A stretch of DNA of 64,000 nt, from assembly GCA_009912175.1 (NCBI GenBank), contig WNDQ01000011.1:1-64000 (forward strand), in the 5' to 3' direction. The notes under the pieces were generated by a model. That model made no database searches, had not been told where the DNA came from, and was given only the letters and a program-made list of their open reading frames with translations. Below, one piece after another: positions 33,731 to 43,565 of this stretch (the stretch's first letter is position 1; the number at the start of each line of letters is the position of its first letter). The DNA comes from Paracidovorax wautersii (GTDB taxonomy: Bacteria > Pseudomonadota > Gammaproteobacteria > Burkholderiales > Burkholderiaceae_C). The position numbers were made by a program, and so were the translations under genes.

Positions 33731-36700
33731 TCGCTACGCCGCCCGCCGCCTGCCGCAGTTGCGCCAGCAGCACCTGCAGCGGGTGGCGCAACTCGCGTTG
33801 GCTCAGCCGTTTGGCCTGACTGCGGCACGAGTAGCCCGTCGCCAGCGCTTCGCCTTGTTCGTCCGGCGCCGCGTCCACCTGCGGCGCCCACGACTGGGCA
33901 TAAATGCGGCGCGAGGTCTCCAGATTGCGCGCCTCGTGCCCGTAGGTGCCCGACATGCCGCAGCAGCCCGTGGCCTGTACGTCCAGCCGCAGCCCGAAGT
34001 GGTTGAACACGCGTGCCCACTGCGCGCTGCTGTCGGGCGCGTTGGTTTTTTCGGTGCAATGGGCGAGCAGCCGGTAACGTGCGCCGCTGTCGGCCGGCTT
34101 GGGCAGATCGGCCAGGGCGGGCAGTTGCTCGGCCAGCCATTCCTGCGGCAGCGCCACGTGCGGCACCTCGCCAATGGCGTCGACCTTCAAGTACTCCTGC
34201 CGGTAGACCAGCGTCATGGCCGGGTCCAGCCCGACCAGCGGCACGCCGGCCGCCGCCAGCGCCTGCAGGCCGCGCGCATTGCGGATGGCCGCCTTGGCAA
34301 ACGCCTGCAGAAAGCCCTGCACCTGCAGCGGCTTGCCATTGGGCCGCAGCGGCGCCAGCCAGACCTGAAAGCCCAGGCGTGCGGCCAGCTCGGCAAAGTC
34401 GGCCAGCTGGCCGGTCTCGAAAAAGCGGGTGAAGCTGTCCTGCACCAGCACCACGCTGCGCGCGCGCTGCGCCGGGGTGAGCTGCGCCAGCGCCTCGGGC
34501 GTGGCGGGCCGGATTTGCCAGGCCCGCAGCACGCCCGCCAGGTCCGTGCGGCTGAGCAAGGGGCTGTCGACCAGGCCCAGGCCCTTGCCGAGCAGCCGGC
34601 GCACCGCTGGCTGCCGCATCACGCCGTTGTAGAGCGCCGGCGCCTTGGCAAACCAGGGCATGGTGAATTCAAGCGAGCCGACCAGATAGTCGCGCGCGGG
34701 CCGCAGGTAGCGCTGGTGGTAAAGCTGCAAAAAGCGCGAACGGAAGTCCGGCACGTTGACCTTGATGGGGCACTGCCCCGCGCACGACTTGCAGGCCAGG
34801 CAGCCGGCCATGGCGTCGTAGACCTCGTGCGAAAAATCGTCGGCCCCCTTGCGCGCCGCACGGCTGTTGCGCCAGCGCGGCCACAGGCTGCGCAAAAAAC
34901 CCGTCGGCTCGCGCGCGGCCTGCAGCACGTCCACGCCCGCCTGGCCCTGCAGCCGCAGCCATTCGCGCATGAGCGAGGCGCGCCCCTTGGGCGACTGCTC
35001 GCGCTGGCGCGTGGCCTTCCATGACGGGCACATCGCGTCGTCGGGGTCGTAGTTGTAGCAGGCGCCATTGCCGTTGCAGTGCATGGCCGCGCCAAAGCTT
35101 TGCCAGACCCGCTCGTCGATCTGGTGGTCGTGCTCGCCACGCGTGGGCACACCGTCGATCTTGAGCAGCCGCGCCGGGCTTTGCCAGGGCGTGGCGATCT
35201 TGCCGGGGTTGAACTGGTTGTGCGGGTCGAACGCGGCCTTCAACTGCTGCAGCGACGCGTACAGCTCGCCAAAGAAAGCCGGCGCGTATTCCGAGCGCAC
35301 GCCCTTGCCGTGCTCGCCCCACAGCAGGCCGCCATAACGCTGCGTGAGCGCGGCCACGGCGTCGCTGATCGGTCGCACCAGCGCGGCCTGCGCCGGGTCT
35401 TTCATGTCCAGGGCCGGGCGCACGTGCAGCACGCCGGCGTCCACATGGCCGAACATGCCATAGGGCAGTTGATAGCCGTCGAGCAAGGCGCGGAACTCGG
35501 CAATGAAATCGGCCAGGTTCTCGGGCGGCACGGCCGTGTCCTCGACAAAGGGCTGCGGGCGCGCCTCGCCCTGCACATTGCCCAGCAGGCCCACGGCGCG
35601 CTTGCGCATGGCGTACACCCGCTTGACGGCGGGCGTGCCGGTGGCCAGCGTGTGGCCCAGCCGCTCGACCGTCGTGTCCTGCTGCAGGTGCGCGACAAAA
35701 GCGGCCACCTGGGCATCGACCGCTTCGGGGTCGTCGCCGCTGAATTCGATGAGGTTGATGCCCAGCGTCTGGCGCTGCGCATCTTGCGGAAAGTACTCGG
35801 CGACGCTGCTCCACACGAAGTCGTTCATGGCCAGCAGCAGCACCTTGGAGTCGACCGTCTCGATCGACAGCGGCTGGTGCGCGATGAGGGCGCGCGCGTC
35901 GCGCAGCGCGTCCATGAAGCCGCCGTAGCGCACGTTGACCAGCACCGCGTACTTCGGAATCGGCAGCACGTTGAGCCTGGCCTCGACCACGAAGCCGAGC
36001 GAGCCTTCGGCGCCGCACAGCACGCTGTTGAGGTTGAAGCGGCCGTCGGCCTCGCGCAGATGCGCCAGGTCGTAGCCCGTCAGGCACCGGTTGAGCTTGG
36101 GGAACTTGGCCTCGATCAGCGCGGCCTGGGTGTCGCAGATGCGCCGGGCCGTGCGGTAAACCTGGCCGGCGCGCCCGGGCTGGGCGCATTGGCGCTCCAG
36201 CGCCTCGTCGGCCAGGGGCTCGCTGAGCAGGCGCTGGCCGCCCAGCAGCACGAAGTCGAGCGCGAGCACGTGGTCGCGCGTCTTGCCGTAGGTGCAACTG
36301 CCCTGCCCGCTGGCGTCGGTGTTGATCATGCCGCCCAGCGTGGCGCGGTTGGACGTCGACAGTTCGGGCGCGAAGAACAGCCCGTGCGCGGCCAGCGCGG
36401 CGTTGAGCTGGTCCTTGACCACGCCGGCCTCCACGCGCACCCAGCCCTGCTCGGCGTTGATCTCCAGGATGCGGTTCATGTGGCGCGACAGGTCCACCAC
36501 GATGCCGTCGGTCAGCGACTGGCCGTTGGTGCCCGTGCCGCCGCCGCGCGGGGCCACCACCACGTCCTGGAAATCAGGCGCGGCCAGCAGCGTGGCCAGC
36601 GTCTGCACGTCGCCCGCGTGGGCCGGGTAGACCACGGCCTGCGGCAGGCGCTGGTAGATCGAGTTGTCGGTGGCCTGCACCGTACGGCTGGCGTGGCCGG

Positions 36701-36884
36701 TGTGGATCTCGCCTTCAAAACCTTGCGCGGCCAGGGTGTCCAGAAACTGCTGGTAAACGGCGGGCAGGCGGCTGGCCGCCGGCAGCGGCACCGGGATGTT
36801 GCGGGCAGGACGGCTGGGCACGGCGGCCGGCCGGGGTGCGGGGCCTGGGCGCTCGGCCGGCGCCTTCTCTTGCATCAAATGCAT
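33720..36884 (-). CDS. YdiJ-type FAD-linked oxidase/Fe-S dehydrogenase
   Basis: A 1054-residue fusion: an N-terminal FAD_binding_4 domain (about 60-280; VVVAPRGGGTGTNGQSLTDG and RATLGGMINTDASGQGSCTY), an FAD-oxidase C-terminal domain (about 280-560; GEHGKGVRSEYAPAFFG), then a 4Fe-4S region (NGNGACYNYDPDDAMCPSW; CLACKSCAGQCPIKVNVPDF) and a CCG-type C-terminus (ATGCCGMSGTYGHE). E. coli YdiJ is reported to oxidise D-2-hydroxyglutarate. Start at 36884 or 36875 (MHLMQEK or MQEK). It is divergent from a LysR-type gene 95 bases away, which may control it. Confidence 0.9.
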   Translation of the reverse strand: MHLMQEKAPAERPGPAPRPAAVPSRPARNIPVPLPAASRLPAVYQQFLDTLAAQGFEGEIHTGHASRTVQATDNSIYQRLPQAVVYPAHAGDVQTLATLLAAPDFQDVVVAPRGGGTGTNGQSLTDGIVVDLSRHMNRILEINAEQGWVRVEAGVVKDQLNAALAAHGLFFAPELSTSNRATLGGMINTDASGQGSCTYGKTRDHVLALDFVLLGGQRLLSEPLADEALERQCAQPGRAGQVYRTARRICDTQAALIEAKFPKLNRCLTGYDLAHLREADGRFNLNSVLCGAEGSLGFVVEARLNVLPIPKYAVLVNVRYGGFMDALRDARALIAHQPLSIETVDSKVLLLAMNDFVWSSVAEYFPQDAQRQTLGINLIEFSGDDPEAVDAQVAAFVAHLQQDTTVERLGHTLATGTPAVKRVYAMRKRAVGLLGNVQGEARPQPFVEDTAVPPENLADFIAEFRALLDGYQLPYGMFGHVDAGVLHVRPALDMKDPAQAALVRPISDAVAALTQRYGGLLWGEHGKGVRSEYAPAFFGELYASLQQLKAAFDPHNQFNPGKIATPWQSPARLLKIDGVPTRGEHDHQIDERVWQSFGAAMHCNGNGACYNYDPDDAMCPSWKATRQREQSPKGRASLMREWLRLQGQAGVDVLQAAREPTGFLRSLWPRWRNSRAARKGADDFSHEVYDAMAGCLACKSCAGQCPIKVNVPDFRSRFLQLYHQRYLRPARDYLVGSLEFTMPWFAKAPALYNGVMRQPAVRRLLGKGLGLVDSPLLSRTDLAGVLRAWQIRPATPEALAQLTPAQRARSVVLVQDSFTRFFETGQLADFAELAARLGFQVWLAPLRPNGKPLQVQGFLQAFAKAAIRNARGLQALAAAGVPLVGLDPAMTLVYRQEYLKVDAIGEVPHVALPQEWLAEQLPALADLPKPADSGARYRLLAHCTEKTNAPDSSAQWARVFNHFGLRLDVQATGCCGMSGTYGHEARNLETSRRIYAQSWAPQVDAAPDEQGEALATGYSCRSQAKRLSQRELRHPLQVLLAQLRQAAGGVAISS

Positions 36885-36979
36885 GATTTTTGAATCGAAT
36901 TCGTGGGGTAATGCAAGTATCCTTGGGTCAGAAGATAGCCACAAACGAATAATTCGCCCATTTTTGTTGCATAGAACTC

Positions 36980-37867
36980 ATGAATCACCGTCACCTCACA
37001 CCCTCCATGTCGCTGCTGCTGGTGTTCGAGGCGGCCGGGCGGCACGAAAGCTACACGCGCGCGGCCGAAGAGCTGTCGCTCAGCCAGAGTGCGATCAGCC
37101 GCCAGATCCAGGCGCTGGAGACGCACCTGGCCATCCCCCTGTTCCGGCGCGAGGGGCGGTCGGTTCGCCTGACCGACGTCGGGCGGCGCTACCACGCCGA
37201 GCTGTGCAGCGCGCTGGGGCGCATCCGCGGCGCCACGCTGCAGGCCATGGCCCACCAGGCCGGCACCGGCGCGCTGCAGTTGGCCACCCTGCCCACCCTG
37301 GGCTCCAAATGGCTGCTGCCGCGCCTGCAGGGCTTTTACGCCGCCCACCCGCGCGTGACGGTGCATTTGCACTCGCGCATCGGGGCGGTCGACTTTCATG
37401 CCGAGGGCATCGACGCGGCCATCACCGTCGGCCGGGGCGACTGGCCCGGGCTGGTCGCGCACCGGCTGTACGACGAATTCCAGGTCGCCATCGTCGCGCC
37501 GCAGATGGCCAACCGCGGCCAGGCGCTCGAGCCCGCCTGGGCGTCCACGCAGACGCTGCTGACCGTGGCCAGCAACCCGCAAGCCTGGGCCGAGTGGTTC
37601 TCGCACTTCAACCTCGACCACCGGCACATGCGCGTGGGGCCAAGCTTCGAGTTGACCTCGCACCTCGTCCAGGCGGTGCAGGCGGGCATGGGCATCGGCC
37701 TGGTGCCCCAAGCGCTGGTGCAGGAAGAACTGGACCGCGGCGACCTGCGCCCCATCGGCCCACCCATGGCCAGCACGCGCCATTACTACCTGCTCTACCC
37801 GACCGGCAACGCCGGCCTGCCCGCGCTGGTGGCGTTCCGCGACTGGCTGCTGGGCCAGCCGGCCTGA
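36980..37867 (+). CDS. LysR-family regulator (GcvA-like)
   Basis: A 295-residue LysR-type regulator. The HTH spans about residues 8-65 (LLVFEAAGRHESYTRAAEEL, SLSQSAISRQIQALETHLAI). The effector domain begins near 95 (LATLPTLGSKWLLPRLQGF) and is of the GcvA/AmpR type, with AITVGRGDWPGLVAHRLYDE and VGPSFELTSHLVQAVQAGMG. It is divergent from the YdiJ-type dehydrogenase and 81 bases upstream of a co-directional flavoprotein gene, so it could control either. No clear T-N11-A site is evident in the gap. Confidence 0.9.
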   Translation: MNHRHLTPSMSLLLVFEAAGRHESYTRAAEELSLSQSAISRQIQALETHLAIPLFRREGRSVRLTDVGRRYHAELCSALGRIRGATLQAMAHQAGTGALQLATLPTLGSKWLLPRLQGFYAAHPRVTVHLHSRIGAVDFHAEGIDAAITVGRGDWPGLVAHRLYDEFQVAIVAPQMANRGQALEPAWASTQTLLTVASNPQAWAEWFSHFNLDHRHMRVGPSFELTSHLVQAVQAGMGIGLVPQALVQEELDRGDLRPIGPPMASTRHYYLLYPTGNAGLPALVAFRDWLLGQPA

Positions 37868-37911
37868 TTCCTGTCATTCCGGCCGGGAATGGGGCCAGTC
37901 GGAATCGTTCA

Positions 37912-37940
37912 TTGACCCGGCGGCACGGGCCACCCAGAAT
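37912..37940 (+). promoter_or_regulatory. Sigma-70 promoter giving a nearly leaderless transcript
   Basis: TTGACC (37912-37917), 17-base spacer, CAGAAT (37935-37940). The ATG at 37949 begins only 8 bases after the -10 box, so the 5' leader would be 0-3 bases. Upstream CATTCC-N5-GGAATG (37875-37891) could be an operator or a weak end of the LysR transcript. Confidence 0.45.
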
Positions 37941-37948
37941 GCTTGGCG

Positions 37949-39238
37949 ATGAAAGGCGATGTACACAGCCACGGCCTGTGGGAGGCCAGTGCCCCACCGG
38001 CCCCCGCCACGCCCGCACTGGAGGGCGAGGCACCGGCCGTTGATGCCGCCGTCGTCGGTGCCGGCTATACCGGCCTGTCGGCCGCCCTGCACCTGCGCGA
38101 AGGCGGCGCCCGCGTCGCCGTGCTGGAAGCGCAGGACGTCGGCTTTGGCGGCTCCGGGCGCAACGTCGGCCTGGTCAATGCGGGCCTGTGGATCACGCCC
38201 CAGACCGTGCTGCAAACCGCCGGGCCAGTCCATGGCCCGCGCCTGCTGCAATGCCTGGGCGAGGCGCCGTCGCTGGTCTACACGCTGATCGACCAGCACG
38301 GCATCGACTGCCAGGCCCAACGCCACGGCACCCTGCACTGCGCCGTCGGCCGCCAAGGGCTGCGCAACATCGAGACTCGCTGGCGGCAATGGAAGGACCT
38401 GGGCGCGCCCGTCGAACTGCTCGACGCCCGGGCCATCGCCCTGGCCACCGGCTGCGCGGCCTACGCGGGCGGCCTGCGCGACCTGCGCGCCGGCACCGTG
38501 CAGCCGCTGGCCTACGCGCGCGGCCTGGCCCATGCGGCCGTGGGCGCCGGTGCGCACCTGTACACAAACAGCCGCGTGACTGGCGTGCAGGACCGCCAGA
38601 CGCACTGGCGGCTGCAGACTGCGCAGGGCCGGATCGACGCGAAATGGATCATCGTCGCCACCGACGCCTACACCGACGGCCCCTGGTCTGCGCTGCAGCG
38701 CGAGCAGATCCGTCTGCCCTACTTCAACATGGCCACCGCACCGCTGAGCGAGCGCCTGCGCGCGCGCATCCTGCCCAACGGCGAGGGTGCATGGGACACC
38801 CGGCAGGTGCTGTCGTCGTTCCGGCTGGACCAGGCCGGCCGCCTGGTCTTCGGCAGCGTCGGTGCCCTGCGCGGCGGCGCGAGCCACCGCATCCATGCCG
38901 ACTGGGGCCGGCGCGCGCTGGCGCGGCTCTTTCCCGAGCTGGGCCACGTCACCTTTGAATACGCCTGGTACGGCCAGATCGGCATGACGACCAACGCACT
39001 GCCGCGTTTTCACACGCTGGCGCGCAACACCGTCGCCATCGCGGGCTACAACGGGCGCGGCATCGCACCCGGGACCGCGCTGGGGCGCGAGCTGGCCCGG
39101 CTGGTGCTGGGGCAGATCGACGCCAGCGACCTGCCGCTGCCGACCACCACACCCGACCACCCGCCGTTCAAACCCGCGCGCGAAGCCTTCTACGAATACG
39201 GCGCCCTGGCAGCGCACGCCGGCGGCGGCTGGGTCTGA
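37949..39238 (+). CDS. FAD-dependent amine/amino-acid oxidoreductase (DAO family)
   Basis: A 429-residue flavoprotein of the DAO family, close in layout to gamma-glutamylputrescine oxidase and glycine oxidase-like enzymes. The dinucleotide fold is VDAAVVGAGYTGLSAALHLR (about 31-50), then GFGGSGRNVGLVNAGLW. A second nucleotide contact is seen in WIIVATDAYTDG, and the C-terminal FAD contact in AIAGYNGRGIAPGTALG. A 30-residue N-terminal extension precedes the fold. ATG at 37949 is used; TTG two codons earlier is unlikely. Amine substrate is a family-level guess. It converges on urtE with a 9-base gap. Confidence 0.85.
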   Translation: MKGDVHSHGLWEASAPPAPATPALEGEAPAVDAAVVGAGYTGLSAALHLREGGARVAVLEAQDVGFGGSGRNVGLVNAGLWITPQTVLQTAGPVHGPRLLQCLGEAPSLVYTLIDQHGIDCQAQRHGTLHCAVGRQGLRNIETRWRQWKDLGAPVELLDARAIALATGCAAYAGGLRDLRAGTVQPLAYARGLAHAAVGAGAHLYTNSRVTGVQDRQTHWRLQTAQGRIDAKWIIVATDAYTDGPWSALQREQIRLPYFNMATAPLSERLRARILPNGEGAWDTRQVLSSFRLDQAGRLVFGSVGALRGGASHRIHADWGRRALARLFPELGHVTFEYAWYGQIGMTTNALPRFHTLARNTVAIAGYNGRGIAPGTALGRELARLVLGQIDASDLPLPTTTPDHPPFKPAREAFYEYGALAAHAGGGWV

Positions 39239-39247
39239 GGTTCTGAG

Positions 39248-39940
39248 TCAGATCGCCACCAGCTGCCGCACCCCGTCGGCCGCCATGTCCTTGCCCAGGC
39301 CGCTCTTGATCACCTCGCCACGCTCCATCACGACGTAGTGGTCGGCCAGTTCCTCGGCGAAGTCGTAGTACTGCTCGACCAGCACGATGGCCATGTCGCC
39401 CCGGTCGGCCAGCATGCGAATGACGCGGCCGATGTCCTTGATGATGGACGGCTGGATGCCCTCGGTCGGCTCGTCCAGGATCAGCACCCGCGGGCCGGGC
39501 TGCAGCGCGCGCGCAATGGCCAGCTGTTGCTGCTGCCCGCCCGAAAGGTCGCCGCCACGCCGGCCCAGCATCTGCTTGAGCACGGGGAACAGCTCGAACA
39601 TGCGTGGGTCGAGCGGGGTTGAGGCCGGCTTGTAGGCCAGGCCCATGCGCAGGTTTTCTTCGACCGTCAGGCGCGAAAAAATCTCGCGGCCCTGCGGCAC
39701 GTAGCCCAGGCCCAGCCGCGTGCGCTCGTAAGGCTTGAGGCGGTCGATGCGCTGGCCGGCCAGGGTGATCTCGCCCGAGCGGATCGGCACCAGGCCCATG
39801 AGCGATTTCAGCAGCGTGGTCTTGCCCACGCCGTTGCGCCCGAGGATGACGGTGACCTTGCCCAGCTCGGCCGTCAGGCTCACGTCGCGCAGGATGTGCG
39901 AGCCGCCGTAGTACTGGTTGATGTTGTGGATCTGCAGCAT
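39248..39940 (-). CDS. urtE: Urea ABC transporter ATPase UrtE
   Basis: A 230-residue ATPase of the high-affinity urea/short-chain amide importer. Walker A GRNGVGKTT (about 33-41), signature LSGGQQQQLAIARAL, Walker B RVLILDEPTEG, His switch VEQYYDFAEEL. UrtE-specific wording includes HNINQYYGGSHILRDVSL at the N-terminus. It is the last gene of the leftward urtABCDE operon, 6 bases after urtD. In related genomes ureD follows directly; here a flavoprotein gene converges instead. Confidence 0.95.
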   Translation of the reverse strand: MLQIHNINQYYGGSHILRDVSLTAELGKVTVILGRNGVGKTTLLKSLMGLVPIRSGEITLAGQRIDRLKPYERTRLGLGYVPQGREIFSRLTVEENLRMGLAYKPASTPLDPRMFELFPVLKQMLGRRGGDLSGGQQQQLAIARALQPGPRVLILDEPTEGIQPSIIKDIGRVIRMLADRGDMAIVLVEQYYDFAEELADHYVVMERGEVIKSGLGKDMAADGVRQLVAI

Positions 39941-39946
39941 GGCGTT

Positions 39947-40825
39947 TTATCTCCCCAGGTAGACCTCGATGACACGCTCGTCGGCCTGCACCTCGTCGAG
40001 CGTGCCTTGCGCCAGCACCGAGCCATCGCACAGCACGGTGACGATGTCGCTGATGGTGCGGATGAAGCTCATGTCGTGCTCGACCACCATCAACGAATGC
40101 CGGCCCTTGAGGCTGAGGAACAGCTCGGCGGTGCGCACGGTTTCCTCATCGGTCATGCCGGCGACGGGCTCGTCGAGCAGCAGCAGCTTGGGCTCCTGCA
40201 TGAGCAGCATGCCGATCTCCAGCCACTGCTTCTGGCCGTGGCTCAGGTTGCCGGCCAGCCGGTTGACGCTGGCGGCCAGGTGGATGGTGTGCAGCACCTC
40301 GGCCAGCCGGTCGGCCTGGTCGCTGGCCAGCGCAAAACGCATCGACGGCCACACGCGCTTGTCGGTCTTGAGCGCCAGCTCCAGGTTCTCGTAGACCGTG
40401 AGCTGCTCGAACACCGTGGGTTTCTGGAACTTGCGACCAATGCCCAGCTCGGCGATCTCGGCCTCGCGGTGGCGCAGCAGGTCGATGGTGCCGCCAAAGA
40501 ACACCGTGCCCGTGTCGGGCCGGGTCTTGCCGGTGATGATGTCCATCATCGTGGTCTTGCCGGCGCCATTGGGGCCGATGATGCAGCGCAGCTCGCCCGG
40601 CGCGATGTCCAGCGACAGGCCATTGATGGCCTTGAAGCCGTCAAAACTCACGCTCACGTCTTCCAGATAGAGGATGCGGCCGTGCGTGGTGTCGAGCGCG
40701 CCCGGCACCACCGGCCGGCCCAGCGCGGCGGTGCGTCCGCCCGATTCGGTCGGCTCCGCTTGCGGCGCGGCACCCCGGTGCGCGGCCAGTCGGCGCGCGC
40801 CTTCTTCCATCAGGTCGGGCGTCAT
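39947..40825 (-). CDS. urtD: Urea ABC transporter ATPase UrtD
   Basis: A 292-residue ATPase, partner of UrtE. A 45-residue N-terminal extension precedes the ABC core typical of this subunit. Walker A GPNGAGKTT (about 85-93), signature LSHGQKQWLEIGMLL, Walker B LLLLDEPVAGM, His switch EHDMSFIR, all typical of the LivG-like class. The ATG at 40825 overlaps the urtC stop as ATGA; an open frame continues upstream but lies in urtC. Confidence 0.95.
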   Translation of the reverse strand: MTPDLMEEGARRLAAHRGAAPQAEPTESGGRTAALGRPVVPGALDTTHGRILYLEDVSVSFDGFKAINGLSLDIAPGELRCIIGPNGAGKTTMMDIITGKTRPDTGTVFFGGTIDLLRHREAEIAELGIGRKFQKPTVFEQLTVYENLELALKTDKRVWPSMRFALASDQADRLAEVLHTIHLAASVNRLAGNLSHGQKQWLEIGMLLMQEPKLLLLDEPVAGMTDEETVRTAELFLSLKGRHSLMVVEHDMSFIRTISDIVTVLCDGSVLAQGTLDEVQADERVIEVYLGR

Positions 40826-41964
40826 GCCGGCTCTCCCTCGTTCGATTTTTTCTTGCCCACAATGCAGCGCACCAGGCCGACAATGCCCTGCGGCAGGAAC
40901 AGCGTGACGGCGATGAACAGCGCCCCCAGGAAGTACAACCAGACCTCGGGGTAAGCAGCCGTGAACCAGCTCTTCGCTCCGCTGACCGCGAACGCGCCGA
41001 CGATGGGCCCGATCAACGTGCCGCGCCCGCCCACGGCTGCCCAGATGGCGATCTCGATGGAGTTGGCCGGACTCATCTCGCTGGGGTTGATGATGCCGAC
41101 CTGCGGCACGTACAGCGCGCCGGCAATGCCGCACATCACGGCCGAGATCGTCCAGATGCTCAGCTTGTAAGCCACCGGGTTGTAGCCCGAGAACATGACG
41201 CGGCTTTCAGCATCACGAATGGCCACCAGCACCCGGCCGTACTTGCTGCGCACCAGTGCGCGGGCGAACAGAAAGCTGCCCAGCAGCGCCAACCCGGTCA
41301 GCACGAACAGCGTCATGCGCATCTCTTGCGTGGCAATCGGTGTGCCCAGAATGCGTTTGAAATCCGTAAAGCCGTTGTTGCCGCCAAAGCCGGTTTCATT
41401 GCGAAAGAACAGCAGCATGGCCGCGAACACCAGAGCCTGCGTGATGATCGAAAAGTACACGTCCTTGATGCGCGAGCGAAACGAGAAGTAGCCGAACACA
41501 AAGGCCACCAGCGCCGGCACCAACACGATCAGCAGCAGCGTGGCGACGAAGCTGCCCGACAGCGCCCAGTGCCAGGGCAACTCCTTCCAGTCCAGAAAGA
41601 CCATGAAGTCCGGCAGCGCGCTGCCGTAGTTGCCGTCGGTGCCGATCTGGCGCATGAGGTACATGCCCATCACATAGCCGCCCAGCGCAAAGAACAGCCC
41701 ATGGCCCAGCGACAGGATGCCGGCATAGCCCCAGATCAGGTCCATGGCCAGCGCGGCGATGGCGTAGCACATGATCTTGCCCAGCAGGTTGACCAGGTAG
41801 TCGCTCATGTGCAGCGGGCTGCCTGCCGGCACCCACAGGTTGAGCACGGGCGCCACCGCGCAGACGGCGATGAGCGCGATGAAGAAGGCCGACCAGCCAC
41901 CGCGTGTGAGCAGCGGCGCGCGCTGCGGCAGCGCGAGTGTCGAAGAAGCGGTCGCCGTGTTCAT
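40822..41964 (-). CDS. urtC: Urea ABC transporter permease UrtC
   Basis: A 380-residue LivM-like inner-membrane permease. Typical segments: KIMCYAIAALAMDLIWGYAG, ILSLGHGLFFALGGYVMGMY, RNETGFGGNNGFTDFKRILG and the ATPase-contact loop RVLVAIRDAESRVMFSGYNP. The start at 41964 overlaps the urtB stop (ATGA); upstream open frame belongs to urtB in another frame. The spacing makes urtB, urtC and urtD translationally coupled. Confidence 0.95.
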   Translation of the reverse strand: MNTATASSTLALPQRAPLLTRGGWSAFFIALIAVCAVAPVLNLWVPAGSPLHMSDYLVNLLGKIMCYAIAALAMDLIWGYAGILSLGHGLFFALGGYVMGMYLMRQIGTDGNYGSALPDFMVFLDWKELPWHWALSGSFVATLLLIVLVPALVAFVFGYFSFRSRIKDVYFSIITQALVFAAMLLFFRNETGFGGNNGFTDFKRILGTPIATQEMRMTLFVLTGLALLGSFLFARALVRSKYGRVLVAIRDAESRVMFSGYNPVAYKLSIWTISAVMCGIAGALYVPQVGIINPSEMSPANSIEIAIWAAVGGRGTLIGPIVGAFAVSGAKSWFTAAYPEVWLYFLGALFIAVTLFLPQGIVGLVRCIVGKKKSNEGEPA

Positions 41965-43565
41965 GCCGAGCGCCCTTTCACAGCAAAGATGCCCTGCGGC
42001 CGTTTTTGAATGAAGACGATGACCAGCACCAGCACGGCGATCTTGGCCAGCACCGCGCCCGACCAGCCTTCGAGCAGCTTGCCCGCAATGCCCAGCCCGA
42101 GCGCGGCGTAGACGGTGCCGGCCAACTGGCCCACGCCGCCCAGCACCACCACCAGGAAGGAGTCGACGATGTAGCCGCGCCCCAGGTCCGGCCCCACGTT
42201 GCCGATCTGGCTGAGCGCGCAGCCGGCCAGCCCCGCAATGCCCGAGCCCAGCGCGAAGGCGTAGGTGTCGATGCGCGCGGTGTTGACGCCCATGCACGAG
42301 GCAATCGCCCGGTTCTGCGTGACGCCGCGCACGAACAGCCCCAGCCGCGTGCGTGCGATCAGCCAGAACACGCCCAGCAGCACGGCCGCGGCAAAGGCGA
42401 TGATGATCAGCCGGTTCCACGGCAGCATCAGGTTGGGCAGCACGGCCAGGCCGTCGCTCATCCACGCGGGGTTTTCCACGCCCACGTTCTGCGCGCCGAA
42501 CAGGCTGCGCACGCCCTGCATCAGCACCAGGCTGATGCCCCAGGTGGCCAGCAGCGTCTCCAGCGGCCGGCCGTACAGGAAACGGATCACCGAGCGCTCC
42601 AGCGCTGCGCCCACGGCGGCCGAAACCATGAAGGACGCCGGCACGGCCACGACCAGGTACCAGCCAAAGGCGTCCGGCAGATAACGCTGGAACAGCACCT
42701 GCACCAGGTAGGTGGCATAGGCGCCGATCATGATCAGCTCGCCGTGCGCCATGTTGATCACACCCATCAGCCCGTAGGTGATGGCCAGGCCCAGCGCGGC
42801 CAGCAGCAGGATGCTGCCCAGGCTCACGCCCGTGAACAGCACGCCCAGCCGGTCGCCCCAGGCCAGGCGTTCGTCGATGGCGGCGATGGCCTTGGCGATG
42901 GCCTGCTTCACGCCCGCGTCGTCCTCGTCGCGCAGGCGCTCGTTGAGCAGCGCCTTGGTGGCCGGTGTCTGGATGTCCGCCAGCGCGGCCACGGCCGCCA
43001 GGCGCTGGGCCGCGTCGTCGCTGCCCAGCAGCATGCTGGCGCGCACGCGCTGCAGCGCCTCGCGGATGTTGTCGTCGTGCTCGGCGGCCAGCGCACGCTC
43101 GATCAGCGGCAGCTTGGCCGGGTCGGTGCGGCCTTCGAGCGAGGCAGCGGCCTGCGCCCGCACGGCGGCATCGGGCGAGGCCAGTTGCAGCGCGGCGATG
43201 CCGGCGGCGATTTCCTCGCGCATGTAGTTGTTGTTGACGACGTCCTCGGCGTCCTCGGGCGGCTCGGCGGCCGCGCCCGTGGCGGGGTCGACGTAGCCAT
43301 CGCCTTCAAGCATGAAGACTTTGTCCTCGGTGAACTTGACGCCGTCGTCGGCCAGGGCCTGCAGGAAGGCGGCCGTGCGCGCGTCGGCGTCTGGCGCGGT
43401 GACCGCCTGGGCGATGGCCTCGGCGCGGTCGGCCGAGCCGCCCGAGGCCATGGCCAGCGCCTGCTCGGGCGTGAGCGCATGCGCGGCGCTGGCCATCAGC
43501 GCCAGCAAAGCGGCCAGGCCACCGGCACAGGCCCATTGCCGCCAACGGCCGGGATGGAAATTCAT
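41961..43565 (-). CDS. urtB: Urea ABC transporter permease UrtB
   Basis: A protein of about 534 residues with the two-part layout of proteobacterial UrtB: a signal peptide (ends ASAAHA), a soluble periplasmic region of about 200 residues with HEAT-like helical repeats, then a LivH-like permease (GLAITYGLMGVINMAHGELI, MIGAYATYLVQ, coupling loop RGVTQNRAIASCMGVNTARI). Starts at 43592, 43571 and 43565 are all in frame; 43565 is used because it gives a compact signal peptide, but none has a strong ribosome site. It lies 140 bases after urtA. Confidence 0.92.
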   Translation of the reverse strand: MNFHPGRWRQWACAGGLAALLALMASAAHALTPEQALAMASGGSADRAEAIAQAVTAPDADARTAAFLQALADDGVKFTEDKVFMLEGDGYVDPATGAAAEPPEDAEDVVNNNYMREEIAAGIAALQLASPDAAVRAQAAASLEGRTDPAKLPLIERALAAEHDDNIREALQRVRASMLLGSDDAAQRLAAVAALADIQTPATKALLNERLRDEDDAGVKQAIAKAIAAIDERLAWGDRLGVLFTGVSLGSILLLAALGLAITYGLMGVINMAHGELIMIGAYATYLVQVLFQRYLPDAFGWYLVVAVPASFMVSAAVGAALERSVIRFLYGRPLETLLATWGISLVLMQGVRSLFGAQNVGVENPAWMSDGLAVLPNLMLPWNRLIIIAFAAAVLLGVFWLIARTRLGLFVRGVTQNRAIASCMGVNTARIDTYAFALGSGIAGLAGCALSQIGNVGPDLGRGYIVDSFLVVVLGGVGQLAGTVYAALGLGIAGKLLEGWSGAVLAKIAVLVLVIVFIQKRPQGIFAVKGRSA

